Part shown: piece by piece, positions 12,601 through 27,600 of the stretch
Layout: each line of letters opens with the position of its first letter
Numbering within the stretch: the first letter of the stretch is position 1
Source of the DNA: Actinernus sp. WN-2022
Lineage: Eukaryota; Cnidaria; Anthozoa; Actiniaria; Actinernidae
Direction of reading: 5' to 3'
Assembly: GCA_030867875.1 (NCBI GenBank)
Contig: JAOWCC010000577.1
Coordinates: forward strand, 159,050,431 to 159,114,430
Length of the DNA: 64,000 nucleotides
Translations under genes and position numbers: made by a program
Notes under the pieces: generated by a model
The model's database searches: none
Seen by the model: only the letters and a program-made list of their open reading frames with translations
What the model was told of the DNA's origin: nothing

Positions 12601-15600
12601 TACATAACTTTGTGGTAATTACGACATTCACCACTCGAAGATAAAAAAACCTTATTTGACACTGCCATGTAACAGCCTCTATCTACAATGAATTAAGTTA
12701 CCTGCCTTTATTAACCTCTATCTACTATGAATAAAGTGACCTGCCTTTATTTATTATTAAAATCCACTCACCCGCATTCTGCGGTGTAACCCACTTGCAC
12801 TCCAGGAGGTGCTTTATACGATAATTTGACAGTTGAAGCAATTTTCTAAGAAACATAAGCATAAAAAAGAACATCAAAAACCCAAGACGAAACCCTAACG
12901 ATATTACAGAAATACTGTCTCTGCAGAATGTGGTGCAATTTGTTACGTGCAATGCTGCAGTAGTGTTTACACGGTGCAAAATGTTGCGCGCAATGTTTCA
13001 GTAGTGTTTACACGGTACAATGTGCTGCGCACAATGCTGCAATAGTGTTCACACGGTGCAATGTGCTGCGCACAATGCTGCAGTAGTGTTTACACGGTGC
13101 AAAATGTTGCGCGCAATGTTGCAGTAGTGTTTACACGGTGCAATGTGCTGCGCACAATGCTGCAGTAGTGTTTACACGGTGCAATGTGTTGCGTGCAATG
13201 TTGCAGTAGTGTTTACACGGTGCAATGTACTGCGCACAATGCTGCAGTAGTGTTTACACAGTGCAATTTGTTGCGTGCAATGTTGCAGTAGTGTTCACAC
13301 GGTGCAATGTGCTGCGCACAATGCTGCAATAGTGTTCACACGGTGCAATGTGCTGCGCACAATGCTGCAGTAGTGTTTACACGGTGCAATGTGCTGCGCA
13401 CAATGCTGCAGTAGTGTGCACACGGTGCAATGTGCTGCGCACAATGCTGCAGTAGTGTTCACACGGTGCAATTTGTTGCGTGCAATGTTGCAGTAGTGTG
13501 CACACGGTGCAATGTACTGCGCACAATGCTGCAATAGTGTGCACACGGTGCAATGTGCTGCGCACAATGCTGCAGTAGTGTGCATACGGTGCAATGTCTG
13601 CGCACAATGCTGCAGTAGTGTTTACACGGTGCAATGTCTGCGCACAATGCTGCAGTAGTGTTCACACGTACGGTGCAATTTGTTGCGCGCAATGCTGCAG
13701 TAGTGTTTACATGCTGCAATTTGTTGCGTGCAATGTTGCAGTAGTGTTCACACGGTGCAATGTGCTGCGCACAATGCTGCAGTAGTGTTCACATGGTGCG
13801 ATGTGCTGCGCACAATGCTGCAGTAGTGTGCACACGGTGCAATGTGCTGCGCACAATGCTGCAGTAGTGTGCACACGGTGCAATGTGCTGCGCACAATGC
13901 TGCAGTAGTGTGCACACGGTGCAATTTGTTGCGCGCAATGCTGCAGTAGTGTTCACACGATGCAATGTGCTGCGCACAATGCTGCAGTAGTGTTCACACG
14001 GTGCAGTTTGTTGCGTGCAATGTTGCAGTAGTCCTCACACGGTGCAAGGTACTGCGCACAATGCTGCAGTAGTGTTTACGCGGTGCAGTGTACTGCGCAC
14101 AATGCTGCAGTAGTGTTCACACGGTGCAATTAGTTGCGTGCAATGTTGCAGTAGTGTTCACACGTACGGTGCAATTTGTTGCGCGCAATGCTGCAGTAGT
14201 GTTCACACGGTGCAATGTGCTGCGCATAATGCTGCAGGAGTGTTTACACGCTGCAATTTGTTGCGTGCAATGTTGCAGTAGTGTTCACACGGGGCAATTT
14301 GTTGAGCATAGTATTGCAGCGTGTGTCCATACCGTTAGTCCTTTCACACTCTTGCACAATTCACTCTAAAGTATATGTAGCTTTTGTTATACGCGGTTTC
14401 ATACCCAGACATACATTATAGCTGTCTTGTATAAGGTCCACGACGTTTCTTGAGTCAAGAGCGAGTTCTCCCGTCACAGCACCGATGTCATCCCACATAC
14501 TGCTGAGTCCCTAAAACACACCCACGAATGAAATGAACATTTTGGGTTTGAAACCTTTCTCCCTCCCAAATATTTAAACAACAACAGACAAAATAAACAA
14601 ACTAAAGAAAATATCGTACGTACAACGCAGCACTTTATCTGAATCGAGTACTACGTCCTACATACAGGAGCAAGAAGTTGTAAGCCGTGGACGTGGCTGA
14701 ACATAAAGCAAATCGACATACAAGCGATGATATAATTCATTTTAGTCACGATCTCGATTCTGATTGGCTGAGAGTGACGTTGGTGTGATAGCTGCGCGCG
14801 CAGACTACAGATAATACCACAAGTAATCATAGAGCAGAAGTCACTGATAACACTTCGGCTGATAACACAGACCTTGGTCTTGATAATATTCGCTATCATG
14901 CGAACACAAATCGAATAATTACTTATTGTCACGCTTTTGTCTGCATTAGGGATTGCTTATAATCGATTCGAGGTGGTAAGAATGCTACTCAAGACAGGGA
15001 CTCACTTGATATACACCACTGACGTTTCTTGTGACGGCAAAGATGGGTTGGATTTGATTTTCCTGAAGTTTCTCGTGTAGTTGCGCGATGGAAGGGTAGT
15101 CCTTTTTTAAGATAGGGAGAGAAATATGTACCGATTGATGAGGCCGGAAATAAATCCTATTTTGAGTTGAACTACAGCAATCAATATATAATTTAGAGTT
15201 TGCCATATTTTATTTTGCTCTGTACATCAACTCAGGAATGACTATTTATAGATAATCAGGAAGACTCAAAGAGCTAAAAAGACCTAAAATAACTTTTATT
15301 CCTTTTGCCAATGCAGTTATGATTTTAAAAGCCTTTTCTGCTTTTATTGTGGTCAGAATACGGAAAATGGCAAGAACCTGCATTATTGTCGACTGTCTAA
15401 TGATTCGGATAAAGTTCACGAATGCAGGCGCCGATACGCAATGAAACTGGTACATGGCAATTGCTAATTTATGCGATTTTCTGAGTTCGTTCTTATACAC
15501 TTACGGATGTGTTGGACTTCTGGTACACTCCATTATCAAGATGACATTGTTCGTCATTAGGAGTAACTATGCCGCCCAGCTGTCGAGGCAATTAAGTGAA

Positions 15601-18600
15601 ATTTTAAACTAGTTTTTGGAAATATTCTAATAGTAATATGTATAATTTATCGAAGTTGGTTGAACTCATTAACTAATGAAATCAATTTTTGGCGCTGACT
15701 ACGAGAGAAAGGAACGCGGGCTCTGGGAACGGAGCTCGCGTGTCTTTTCGACATATCTTGGCGCTGACCAAAGATACGCGGGCTCTTGTATACCAAAATC
15801 CTGGCTAATTTGAATAAACGAATTAACGACTGCAGACAATGTTTGTGGTTCTCCTGTTGATGTAATTTAATATCTTGTCTCATCTTTGCATCATTAAAAA
15901 ACCCGAAAACGTCGCCTATTTTATTCACGATGCGTCCTTTCTCTCTATGCTCATGGTTCATTAAAATAACATATCCGTTGTTTGCTGTTTGCCGAGTCTA
16001 TTAACTGATTAACATCAGGCTGAATGACTGATGCTCAATACCAGATCAAGAGTTTAGCCAATAACTCTGAGCCTTGAGTCCTGATCCTAAAATTCTAACC
16101 CACAATAACACTTAACACCTCCTAAAAATACTAGCCCTAACATTACTATCCTAGCTATACCAAACTAACTTAACTCTAACCCAAACAAACAAACATGTAA
16201 ACCAACATTTTAAATAGTATTGTACATACACAAGCACACGCATCACCAACCTTTCCATCACCTGCGATATGGAACGAGGCATCGCTGACACACACCACAA
16301 GACGTCTAGACGTTCCTTTCCTTAGCCATCCTATTTTCTGGAACACAAAATGTGTAAACATTAAGATATTTTTGGCGTTGAAATACACACTGGTATTGTC
16401 CGCGGATATTATCTGTTCCGAGAGGAGTTCGGAGAAGCGAGCAGAGCGAAGCAGCTGATTGCGGCAATTTTCCACAAAATATATAAAGAATGAAAGATGC
16501 TAAACAAGTCACAAACCTATATATATATATATTTATAATATTCATTAATAATTCATAAGGGTACTAGCCAATCCAGACCCAGCATTCGGGTCACGTGGAT
16601 ACACTGTAAACCCCATACACAATTCTAGTTAGCTATTGGTATTCTGTATCAAATGATGCAAAATTCTAATAAGCCCTATTGACCCTTTGCACGTTACGTC
16701 ATAGCCGCCATGTTGGTATACAGTTAACAATAGATTCTTCGTTAACTTCTTTTGTTCTGTACACCAACATGGCCGCCATGCCCTTTGTCATTTGAATCTC
16801 TGGGGATTGAGTGCAAACCACTCTTAGTATTCTGTATAAAATGATACAGAGTACTAACAATAAGCCAACTAGAATCCTGTATGGAATGATACAGAGTACT
16901 AACAATAAGTCAACTAGAATCCTGTATGGAATGATACAGGATACTAACATGCTAGCATCAGTATGAGGAGGTCTCACCATCGATCACTGACTTCCCTTAT
17001 CCCGGGCCGGGTGAAATGACAAAGTACATCTGCTCTCTTATTATGTACACACCATCTATTCCATATTGCATACACACTGTCTCTTCAATGTGGGATATGT
17101 TTTTGTGTGTGGCAATGTTGTATCGGATATACAAGCGGCTCGCTATTGTAAATCCGATACAACATTGCCACTCATATTGTAAATAGTACATATATTCATT
17201 TGCGCCACGTTGTCCAGTAGGCCTGCGATATATATAACATCCATGCATATACTGTAAAAGCTCTATTTAACCACCTCTCAATTAAGCCTCTACCCCCGCC
17301 ATTAGAACTCAGAGTTTCAAATAAGTACCCCTCTCTACTCATCCCCCTTCCCCTCTCGATCAATAACAAAGACGAGATGGAATAACACAACATGACACCC
17401 TGCGTATTACATTCTTTAACTGCATGTACATCTCCTACTTCCAACTTCACATGAGCTGCTTCGAAACCTTCTTATCGAGTTCAGTTTTTAAGACATGTAT
17501 GATCTTTCTTGACTGCGATATTGCACTATATATACGTCCCCGGAACAACTAGTCCATCTTCCAGTATACGTGGTCTCAAGGCGACAGTCTTCGCGAGATA
17601 CAAACTTGGGAATAGTAAGAAGGATAACTCAATTGGTATATGTCCAACAAGTTTGAATAAGCTCCCCCTCTCTATTAGCCCCCATCTGAAAGAACTGGAA
17701 AGAAATAAGCCCCCTGGGGGCTTAATAGAGCTTTCACGGTAACTATTTACAGTTCCAGTTCGAAGGTAGTCCTCCCAAATCACACTAATTAACATTGCAC
17801 ATAGAACAATAACAATTTATTTTTCACTCACTATAAAATAGTTACAATATTAAATTAATATATATATTTGAGTAGAAGAGAGGAACGTGGATTGTTCATG
17901 GCACTGTTGGATTTTACAACTATGGGGTTATAAATTTGCCCGTTTTAGTTCCGTATCTTATTATGATATCTCAACGGAACTTCATTCCCTTTCTATTGTC
18001 ATAATGTACCTGATCACAGACAGCGACTTGCATCAGAGCATCAAAGCCTCCTTCAGGTTCATCTATATTACCTGATATTTTCTGTTTGTTTACTTCACTC
18101 TGTCGATAGCAGAACGTGAGAAGATGAGAAAGGAATCAACTCGTAATTAATGCGATGTTGTTCATTGACTTCAGTCTATTTGCTGCAAACGAGAGACCAT
18201 CATGCTCAGTGAAAAGTAGAATTGAATTTCATAGATTAAATCCCGTAGATGGGCGAGGCGTACGGGGCCGCTCTTATCTACAAAGTTAAAGGTGCATTAT
18301 ATTCGTCATTATAAAGAAGTAAATGGAAGAAAGTATAAATTATTTGACGCGCGAGACTGAGCTTGATTGCAAGGCCAGGGAGAGGAGAATGAGAGACCAA
18401 TAGAGTAGGAGATGTTTATAGACGGGAGTTGAGCGTATTTACTTGATTTGCAAGGGCCGGTTAAACTGAGATATTAAGCTGCGTATCACGCGCCTCTAGA
18501 TCCGCTGGCTTTAACAGCAACACTCAACGAACTGTCCTGCAAGATATCTGTTACGTTCTTCTGGGCCACTCGACTGGCAAATTCTGCACTTTTTGTTTTC

Positions 18601-21600
18601 AATTTTTCAAAAATATTGATTTATGAAGGGTATCGAAATTTGTCTGACAAACCAGATAATGGAATTAAATTTAAAACATTTCAAGCTTTTCCTTTTGGCA
18701 GTATTTCAATTCCTCCACATAGTCTGTGATTTCTTCATGGTCTTGACTCAAATTATTCACGGCGATCTTTAGGCTGGCGGGCAATGCAGAATAGCTGTTC
18801 ATTTGCGCGCTTAAAAAAGTTGTTTTTAATATGTTTAAATACGTCCTATACCAAATGTCCTCTTCTGTGTGCAATGATTTTGATATGTTTTATCGTTGGG
18901 TGCCCCTGCTGTAATAAGGACTCATCACGTCTCAGTTATGAGAACTATTACCTATACATTCAAGTGTCTGTTCTTGAGAGAAAACAATCTCACAGTTACT
19001 TCGATGGTATATAGTCATTTGTCTTATTCATATTTTATGCCCGCGCGGGAAGAAGTCTGGTAACAATGATACCAGAGCGAGGCCAGTCCAGCGACCCCCC
19101 CCCCCCCCCCCCCTCCCGCGCGGGCATGAGATAGCAATACGACGAATTACTATATACCAGCGAAGTAACTGTGAGATTGTTTTCTCTCAAGAACAGACAC
19201 TTGAATGTATAGGTAATAGTAACCCCCCCGCCGTGAAATCGCTAGTGAACCTCGCCCCTTCTAGCGATTTCGCCACCCCCCCCCCCCCCCCCCCCCCTCC
19301 AACCTCCCCTCCTTCTTATTATTACTGTAATGATTGGACGTGGCGAATAGTACGGCAAAAAGCTATCAGTAATGTGTATAAAGGCATGTGATTCAATTTT
19401 ATTTTAAAATTCACGCTTCACTTTTCTTCGACAAAATTCGTTACGGTAAACGTAACGCTACGGTAAACGCTGCAATTTTCATTCGCGCGAGCAGTGCAAC
19501 AAGAACTCGAACAAGGGATTCTGCAATCCACCTACAATATTCGTCAATCTTCGAATTAATGATTAGTATTTCTTGCCTCAAGCCAACATGTAGATGATGT
19601 AATTATTGTGGACACTAACCCGTAAATCCGCCTACTTTTAAAAGACTTTGCTGAATAAAGGAAAGTGTTACCGACTCGCGTGAAAACTTCCTGAATAAAC
19701 AAGCTAGTGAACTAATTAAGATCTAAAACGGCAGGAAGTTTTAAAACTTACCTTAGCTTGTAGCGAGTGGAACTCATATTTGGAAACAACTACCAAATAT
19801 CCGAATATGATTTTTACATGCATGAAAACCATAATGAAGTTGTCGTATGTATATAAGATTTTTATAACCCGTAATGCTCGCGTCGACCATCTATCTATTT
19901 TGAAATAACTTTGCCGAATAAAGGAGTGTTACCGACTTGCGTGCTTTGTTCTATTTCAATTGAGCTAACGGCGCTTGTTAATTTGGTAATTAGATCAGTT
20001 CTAACTGGGAAAACCATTCTGGATAAACAGCTTATTAACTAATGAGAAGATAAAACGGCGGCAGGAGCCCATTACCAGGAGCGTCCATCTTCCCCACTGT
20101 GTCTGTACCCCAGCACAGAGGTAGATGAGGCTATTTTTAGCATTGCGTTTCGCGCGAAAAAGAACAAAGGTATTCTTATCCAATCAGATAGCTAACGTCA
20201 CTTCTCATTATCATTCTTCTCACTTTCAACGCGGGAATTCGAATTGCTGGTTTTCACTCAATCCCCAGAGATTCAAATGTTGGTGCCACAACAAAAGAAG
20301 CTAACGAGGAATCTATTGTTTAAGGGCACCAACATGGCGGCAACCTCTTTTCGCGGGAATTTCGAATCTAAAAATAGCCTCATCTACTCCTGTGCTGGGG
20401 ACCCAACCCATAACAGAGGAACGCTCCTGGTAATGGGCTCCTGACGGCGGTAAGTTTTGCAATTTTCTAGCAGTATAATTAATTCAAATCCGGAAAGAAT
20501 TTGAAACGACTTTCCGAAGAAAAGGAGTGTTACCGACTCGCGTATTTTTGTAGTCAGTTTTAGTAATAGTAGCTAGGGATCTTACACTTCATTTTATTTA
20601 AAACAATACTTGAGATTTATAAAAAAAAAAACTTTTTATTCAGTGCGTTGACATGTACTGCCTCTATTTTCTGGGGCGGGGCGATTTCGCCCCTCCCTCC
20701 CCCCACCCCCCCCCCCCCCCCCCTGTGACACCGGTTAGAAATATCTTAGTATCTATCGTACCGCATTCACTCTTTTCACCTGGTGGCCATATTGGATTCA
20801 AAGCGAGGCAATCCTTTGTTTTTGCCAGGTTAGCCTCGAAGTGAGGGATAGGCAAAACGAGGCTAACCTGGCAAAAACAAAGGGTTGCCTCACTTTGAAT
20901 CCAATATGGCCACCAGGTGAAAAGAGTGAATTGTTGTGTCCTTTTGTATCATAAAGAAATCAACCTTGTTTTCCGACATCTACTATAAATTGTTATCTTC
21001 TTGTGACAAACTGGTCTCGCTTTGATGCTTTGATGAATAAGGACAATAATCGGCCATCCCTTCATGTAGGACGACACGAATTGCTACGAAATTGCCGGTA
21101 TTGTATTGTATTGTATTGTATTGTGTTGCGTTCTATTGAATTGTATTGTGTTGTATTCTATTGTATTTTTGGTAAAATTTCGTGTCGTCCTACATAAAGG
21201 GATTGCCCAATAATCTCTCAGTTGTACAGCTCTCACCTCAAATATCTTGCTATTATTTATCAAACTGAGTATGTGTTTAAATCCGTAGCTTGCAACACAT
21301 CTCCCAGGGATGCGGCATGGCAGGTTGATTTGGCTGTCAAATATTTTAAAAACAAATAAATGTCATTTTGTCATGCGGCTGTTGAATTAAAGATGCACAG
21401 AAGATGTCAAACGTAACGAGAAAAAGGATCGAGTACGACACGAGCCGCAGTCGATGGCGTGACTGTTGCTTTCATCGCGTTTTGATGTCACCTTTACATC
21501 GATAAAATGACAGATACTGGAAAATCTAATTATGTCACTGTCTGTTGATTATATGCGTATTGAAGTACAATTTAGACTTGCTTCTTTTTCCTACAGCATT

Positions 21601-24600
21601 AATACCTTTAAAATAGAACATCTAAAAACAGGAACTTATATTAAATCAATTTCATCTGGCAATATTTTGATGAGAGGATTGTCCCACGTATAACCCGACG
21701 AATATACACCCACTAAAAAGGCTTATATAAGCATGCATGGAGGCGATAAGCCCATACAGAGCATACAGTATGTTATTGTTCAATGCAGATGACATAATTC
21801 GCGCCTGTGTCATTACTTACTCTGGCTGGACATAAGGAGAGACTGTTTTGTCGACAAAGGAACCAAAGCCGAGGCGAAAGTTCTTGGTAATGTTCTTCAT
21901 ACTCTCAGCTGCATGTAAGAAAAAAAACACTGGTGCAATGGAAAAACAATACACTGCTGAAGTCTTCGGAAAAGTTGCGAATGGATTCAACAGTTAGCTA
22001 GTCTTTTTAAGACCTCAAAGTACTTTATTATATTACTGGACATAGAAAACCCATATTCTACTTGTTTCAAAATACGAAATGGTGCTGCATTCCCTACAGT
22101 TTAGTATGGAGTGTCGTGTAAATCGATTTTCACGATATCACCCGTAAATGACAGCTTGACTTGCTCATCGATGCTCATGACGTACCTATCTTGCCAGCGA
22201 GCCCTTTGAGTTTGCTGAGGTCGTCTTCCATAGACCAGGACATGTCCATCAGGTAGTAGAGATCAACTGGATAGTGTTCAGCTGGTCTCACTGTTAGCCG
22301 TATAGTTGTTGGAGCACCTACACACCAAGGAAATTAATTCAATATTACAGGGTAGGAAAATACTACTGGGCCCTTAAACTTTGTGGAGGTCAGAAACGTT
22401 TCGCGGAATGGTGGCATCATTCTTAGTTCTCCATAACGACAACAACAAGTTGTGCTCAAAGCCATGGTGAAGAGAAAATAAAACTCTAACATGGTCTACA
22501 TAGGTGGAAAATACCAAAGAAAAGTACAGGTCATCTGAATATAACCATAGGGCTAATCAAAGTCGGGTGATACTGTGGTCAAACGTCTGCGCATGCGTAA
22601 TCAAGCAATTATTGGATATGTTATCCGCATAAAAGCGAGACCATTTTGCTCTAGAGGCACATTATTTTTAGCTAGGAGAACAAAGGAAAACTGTTTCCGT
22701 CAAGTTGAATCGTTTTATCTTCCGCTTTATATATATAAATTATATATATTTCCTCCATTTGATAGTACTCATGTATCATTTCGCTTTGTGACACGTATAA
22801 GCAAGTAAAATAGCTACTGTACTTCAATGCATGAATTTTTTAGCTTTTCTTCTTTATTTTGAGTACGTTCAAGACAACACGATTTCGAAGTTAAAGTAAT
22901 GATGATCACGTTGACTACGTTGTTCAAGAAGGGACGTATATTTCCAGTACAACGTCGTTCCCATTAGTCCCCTTCATGCGGAGACTGAGGAGGGAACGCC
23001 TAATCCAAATCTTAGGCACGCAAAGATCCCCTGGGAACGAGGTAGTTTCCAGTAGACACGGTCTTATTTTAGTTCCAGCTACGCATCCGCTCTGCAAATG
23101 ACCGCTGTGCGCAAAAGCTTATTGATCGATTACCTGGTCTCAGTTTGAGAGCGACTCTCTGAGGTTGAACTTGAATTGAGGGACCAACGTTGTTGTTCTA
23201 AACAAATCAAACCACAATAGTCTACTGTACCGAAAAAAGACGGCGACTTGTACTTCTACCCACAATCCTTTGCGCGCCGAAAAACTTTAAATTCGTTATA
23301 AAATCGCGGTAGAGAGGTTTTAATTGTTAAGAACAAGCAAGTACAAATGCTGTTACCAATCCACTGTTATTGAAGATAATAGATGATTTCTACGTAATAT
23401 TTTGACAGTGTTAGGTTCGCAAGGAATTGTGGTCAAATGTATAGCCGCCATCGTTTTCGGTACAGTGGGTGGAGATATCTACCTAACATGGTCTCTACCT
23501 AACATGGTCGATTTTTCTTGCTTATTGAAGAAAATCTCGTACTTTTCAGTTATATTTTATTATATTACGAGATACTTTTATATCGAGCCGCGCTGTTTCG
23601 TTCAAATAACCTGATTTCCTATTCATGATCATGATCATAAACACAAGTTTCGCTGCAATGAAGCTATAAATGTACAGTTATACTTGGTATGAGATTCGTC
23701 CAAAAGGCTAAACACTGGTATAATGAACTAAGAGTCAATTAAGGTATGCTAACCGCCCTGCATGGAAAGAGAGTAGCAGCTGACGTTTCGAGCGTTAGCC
23801 CTTCGTCAGAGCATGAAGCATGCAATGAAGCAATGAAGTATAAATGTACAGTTACTTAGTATCGTAACCACCGTGCATGGAAAGTGATTTATCGAATAGC
23901 GTTTCGAGCGTTAGTCTTTCGTCCTTTTTGCTCTGACAAAGAGCTAATGCTCGAAACATCAACTGCTACTCGCTTTCCATGCACTACGATTAGCATACCT
24001 TAATCGACTTTCCGGTTGATTACTGATAACAAGAGCTCTAAGACAAAATTATGTTCTTATTTGATCCAATTCCGAGGGTCACAGCCAAATGTCAATAATT
24101 GAACACTGATCCTAAGCTTAGAACTACCGTTCAAAATATCATGTTTTCCAGCTAACGAATTAAAGTACTTATCTTTTGTCGTAATTTGCTTGGTTCTGAC
24201 TCCTTCATAAGCTTCGAATTTCAGCTGTTATGATGAATCGTCTGTTCATGCTTGGCGACTCCCCGATCGAGCGCGTCCACTCTGTCTACTCCACGTTGAT
24301 CGTGGAGGCGAGGGCAAGTTAACAATCAACTTATTAACTGATGTCCGTTATAAAGTGAGAGTATTAATAAAAGTGAATAGGACGCGCTCGATCGGGGAGT
24401 CGCCAAGTATGAAGTACCCCGGGTGCCAGAGGTTCTACTGCCCTCTCTAAGCCCCTAAACTTTGGCTTAGAGAGGGCAGTAAATTCATTTAGTTGGCGTT
24501 AAAAGTGCTTTAGAAGTAATTCACCCAGAGTAAGCATGAAGGGGATTCATAATACCTAAGAATTTCGGAATGACAATGAAAGCGCCCTAAAATATTCGAG

Positions 24601-27600
24601 ACTGTCTAAGTTCCCCTAGTTTCACCGAACAGATAACCAGTTTTACTAGCGCAGTTTGAAATTCATTTAGTTGGCGTTAAAAGTGCTTTAGAAGTAATTT
24701 AATGGCATATTAAAGCATTTTAGCAAAAACTCTCGTTGGGTGCTCCTGAATCCTAATAGCATCGACATTGATACGGCTGACAATTACAAAAATATGTGTA
24801 CATATCTCGTTACTTGTGTTCAGTTCAGTTTTTATATTTCTATGTTTTGCCACGGCACGTAGTTGTCCCGGAGAACCCGTGTTCTCTTTCGTCGTCCGTA
24901 TCGTGAAGTCGTGGAATCAGCTACTAAGGGATTTGGATGATTGTTTTTGTTTGCAGGAATGACACCAGAATTATATTATATTCAAAAAAAAATTATTCCG
25001 CTTATTCAGAGTTTTTCGGTAGTAGCCCACGTAGCGGCCCTAAAGGAGGGGTTCATAAAATAACGAGGGGATTTTTTTTTGGTGGTGGTGGGGGGAGGGG
25101 TGGGGTTATTTGGACGTTAGTCTATATACTCTCTGTGTAAGACTCCAAATAAAAAATGTATATGTCTATGTCTTGAATGGAGGGTCACAAATTTACCTAC
25201 TGATGACAAGGGGAGGGCCACGACTTTTTTAAAAACACGTTGTTGCAAATTCCCCAGCCCTTCTCCCCCCCCCCCCCCCTCCCCAATAAAAATAACGTAC
25301 CTTCCCTTCCCTTAGAGCCCTTGATTATACCAGTGTTTATTTTCTCCGCCGACGCAGACCTACATTAGGTCTAGGCTAGTTCCTTTTTTCATAACGAAAA
25401 TCTTAAAGAAAGAAATACTTTGATGGTGTGCTACCGTCATATTGATCGTTGCGCTCTTAGGGTTGGAGATGTTTCTCTCATCACAGCCTTTGCTCCTCAG
25501 ATTCTGATTAGAGTCACATCGATAGACGGCTATGGAGTTTTCTGTAAAGCTCTGGGAAAATGATACAGAAAACTGTTAGAGCTAGTCACACCACATCTGG
25601 TTCAAACTATACTAATTATGATCATCATAATCATCGCCTATATCATAATCAACATCAACATCAACATCAACATCACTGACGCTAACAGAACGCTCAGTTA
25701 AACAATCGGCGCTCAATTCAAAACTCTTGGTGTAAGAATAAGTTTCGGGAAGAACACTAACAGAACGCTAAGTTAAACGCTTGATTCGACTTGACTTGGT
25801 TGTCCTGCTAGCTAGTGCTCGGCAAAACTTTACTTTGATTTCACACATTGATAACACCGTCTGTCTGTATGTTTATTACGACTTTCAAGAACTGTCGTCT
25901 GTGTTAAAACTGACTTTAAAACCAGAAGCGCCGTTTAATAATAAAAACTTTTCAAGAGCCGTCCTGCTAATGCTCGGCTAAACTTTACCTTGATATCACA
26001 CATCGATCGATACACCGTCTGTCTGTTTATTACAACTTTAAAACTGACTTTAATAAAACCACAAGCGCCGTTAATAAAATGTTTTAAGAGCTGTCCCGCT
26101 AATGTTCGGTGATCGCTAATGCTCAAAAGTTTACACATACAACTTTACATTGATTCACACATCGATACCGACCGTCTGTCTGTTTATTACAACTTGAACT
26201 GCCATCTGTGTTAAAATTGTTAAAACGACTGCGCCGCGTTAATAAATAAACTTTTCAAGAGCCGGCCTGCTAGTGCTCGGCAAAACTGTACCTTGATATC
26301 ACACATCGATCGATACACCGTCTATCTGTTTATTACAACTTCACAACTGACTTTAAAACCACAAGCGCCGTTTATAAAAATGTTTTAAGAGCCGTCCCGC
26401 TAATGTTCGGCAAGAGTTTACGGATCCAACTTTACTGGGATACCAACGCATCCAAATTCGCACATCGAATTTGAATTTGCCGCTTGATTTGACCTGACAA
26501 TTGTACATATGAAGTCCATTGGGACTTATTGCAGCCACAGGAGGCGGAGTTTAGCACTCAGTGCGACGGACTTCACCATTGTTGTTGAATAGCAATGAGG
26601 AACTGTTTTCCAAACACTTCAAGTACGGGAAAAAAGTCAAAACCGATACAACTTTGGACGCAAATTTAAAGACGATTCTCAAGTTTTTACTGAATATAGA
26701 GAAACATCTTCTATTTGCAGCTGGCAATTGTAAACATTTTTTATTTCAGACTGAGAAACTGAACATCCCAAACTTTGGCTTCAGTCAAAATTTAGTCAAA
26801 TTTAGCCAATATTTGAAGTAAAACCGATACTACTTAGCATGCTTTAACCGCCGTAATAAATTGTAACATGCTTCTTTGATTCCTTATCTCACTTTTGCCG
26901 ATGGCAATTCTAATACTTTTTAAATTTGAGTGCCGAAAAAAGTGGCCGCATGAGGATACATCGCTCTAATTTGGTCCATTCTTCTGTAAATCTGATGTAA
27001 TGTTCGAATTACCCGCGCGCTTGATTGATCACTTTCGTATGCAAATTAGCCCTTGGTGATCAGATATATGTATTTTTGTTGGGCATTCGTAATTAGCACT
27101 TCGTGCTCTTCTCTAAGGACTTGGAGTTGTTATTTAAGATGATATTTACATATAGTTTTCACTTGACGCCAACCAGTTTATACGCTTGGTTATCCGGGCC
27201 AAAATTTCCTAGACATTTATCTGTAATCCGGGCTTAAATTAACAGCGTTTGTACATGTAAGTTTTTTCTTTTGATGACCCTTAACCTCCAGGGGTCTCGG
27301 CGAATTCGCATTGGGTTGGAGTATACGTTTCCAGAATACTTTTATTCCTCAAAGTGAGGTTTTAACATGGTTTTTCGTATCCGGCGATTCGTCATTAGTT
27401 TAACATTAATATGTAATGTTTATACGGCAATAAACTTGACATACTGGTCGGCATCCTCCTAACACGCCTTGCTTGATGTGTATGTAGAATATACAACATA
27501 AATATTTTCTATGCGGCGGAGCGCAGTGACAGAGCATAGAAGTCCATTCATTCTGGGTGATGGTGAACATCAACATCAACGTCAACATCAACGTCAACGT

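Noticed and set aside
12931..14325. Long repetitive reading frames ([13 protein letters not shown] peptides) on both strands
   Set aside because: They arise because a 41-bp unit without stops gives periodic frames every 123 bases. Frames are open on both strands and lie in an intron between well-supported exons.
15647..15961. Minus-strand 104-codon ORF in integrin intron 9
   Set aside because: No homology, and the region shows repeat-like words; not supportable.
18671..18874. Minus-strand 67-codon helical ORF as an extra integrin exon
   Set aside because: The neighbouring exons 7 and 8 join in phase without it, and its content does not match any integrin segment.
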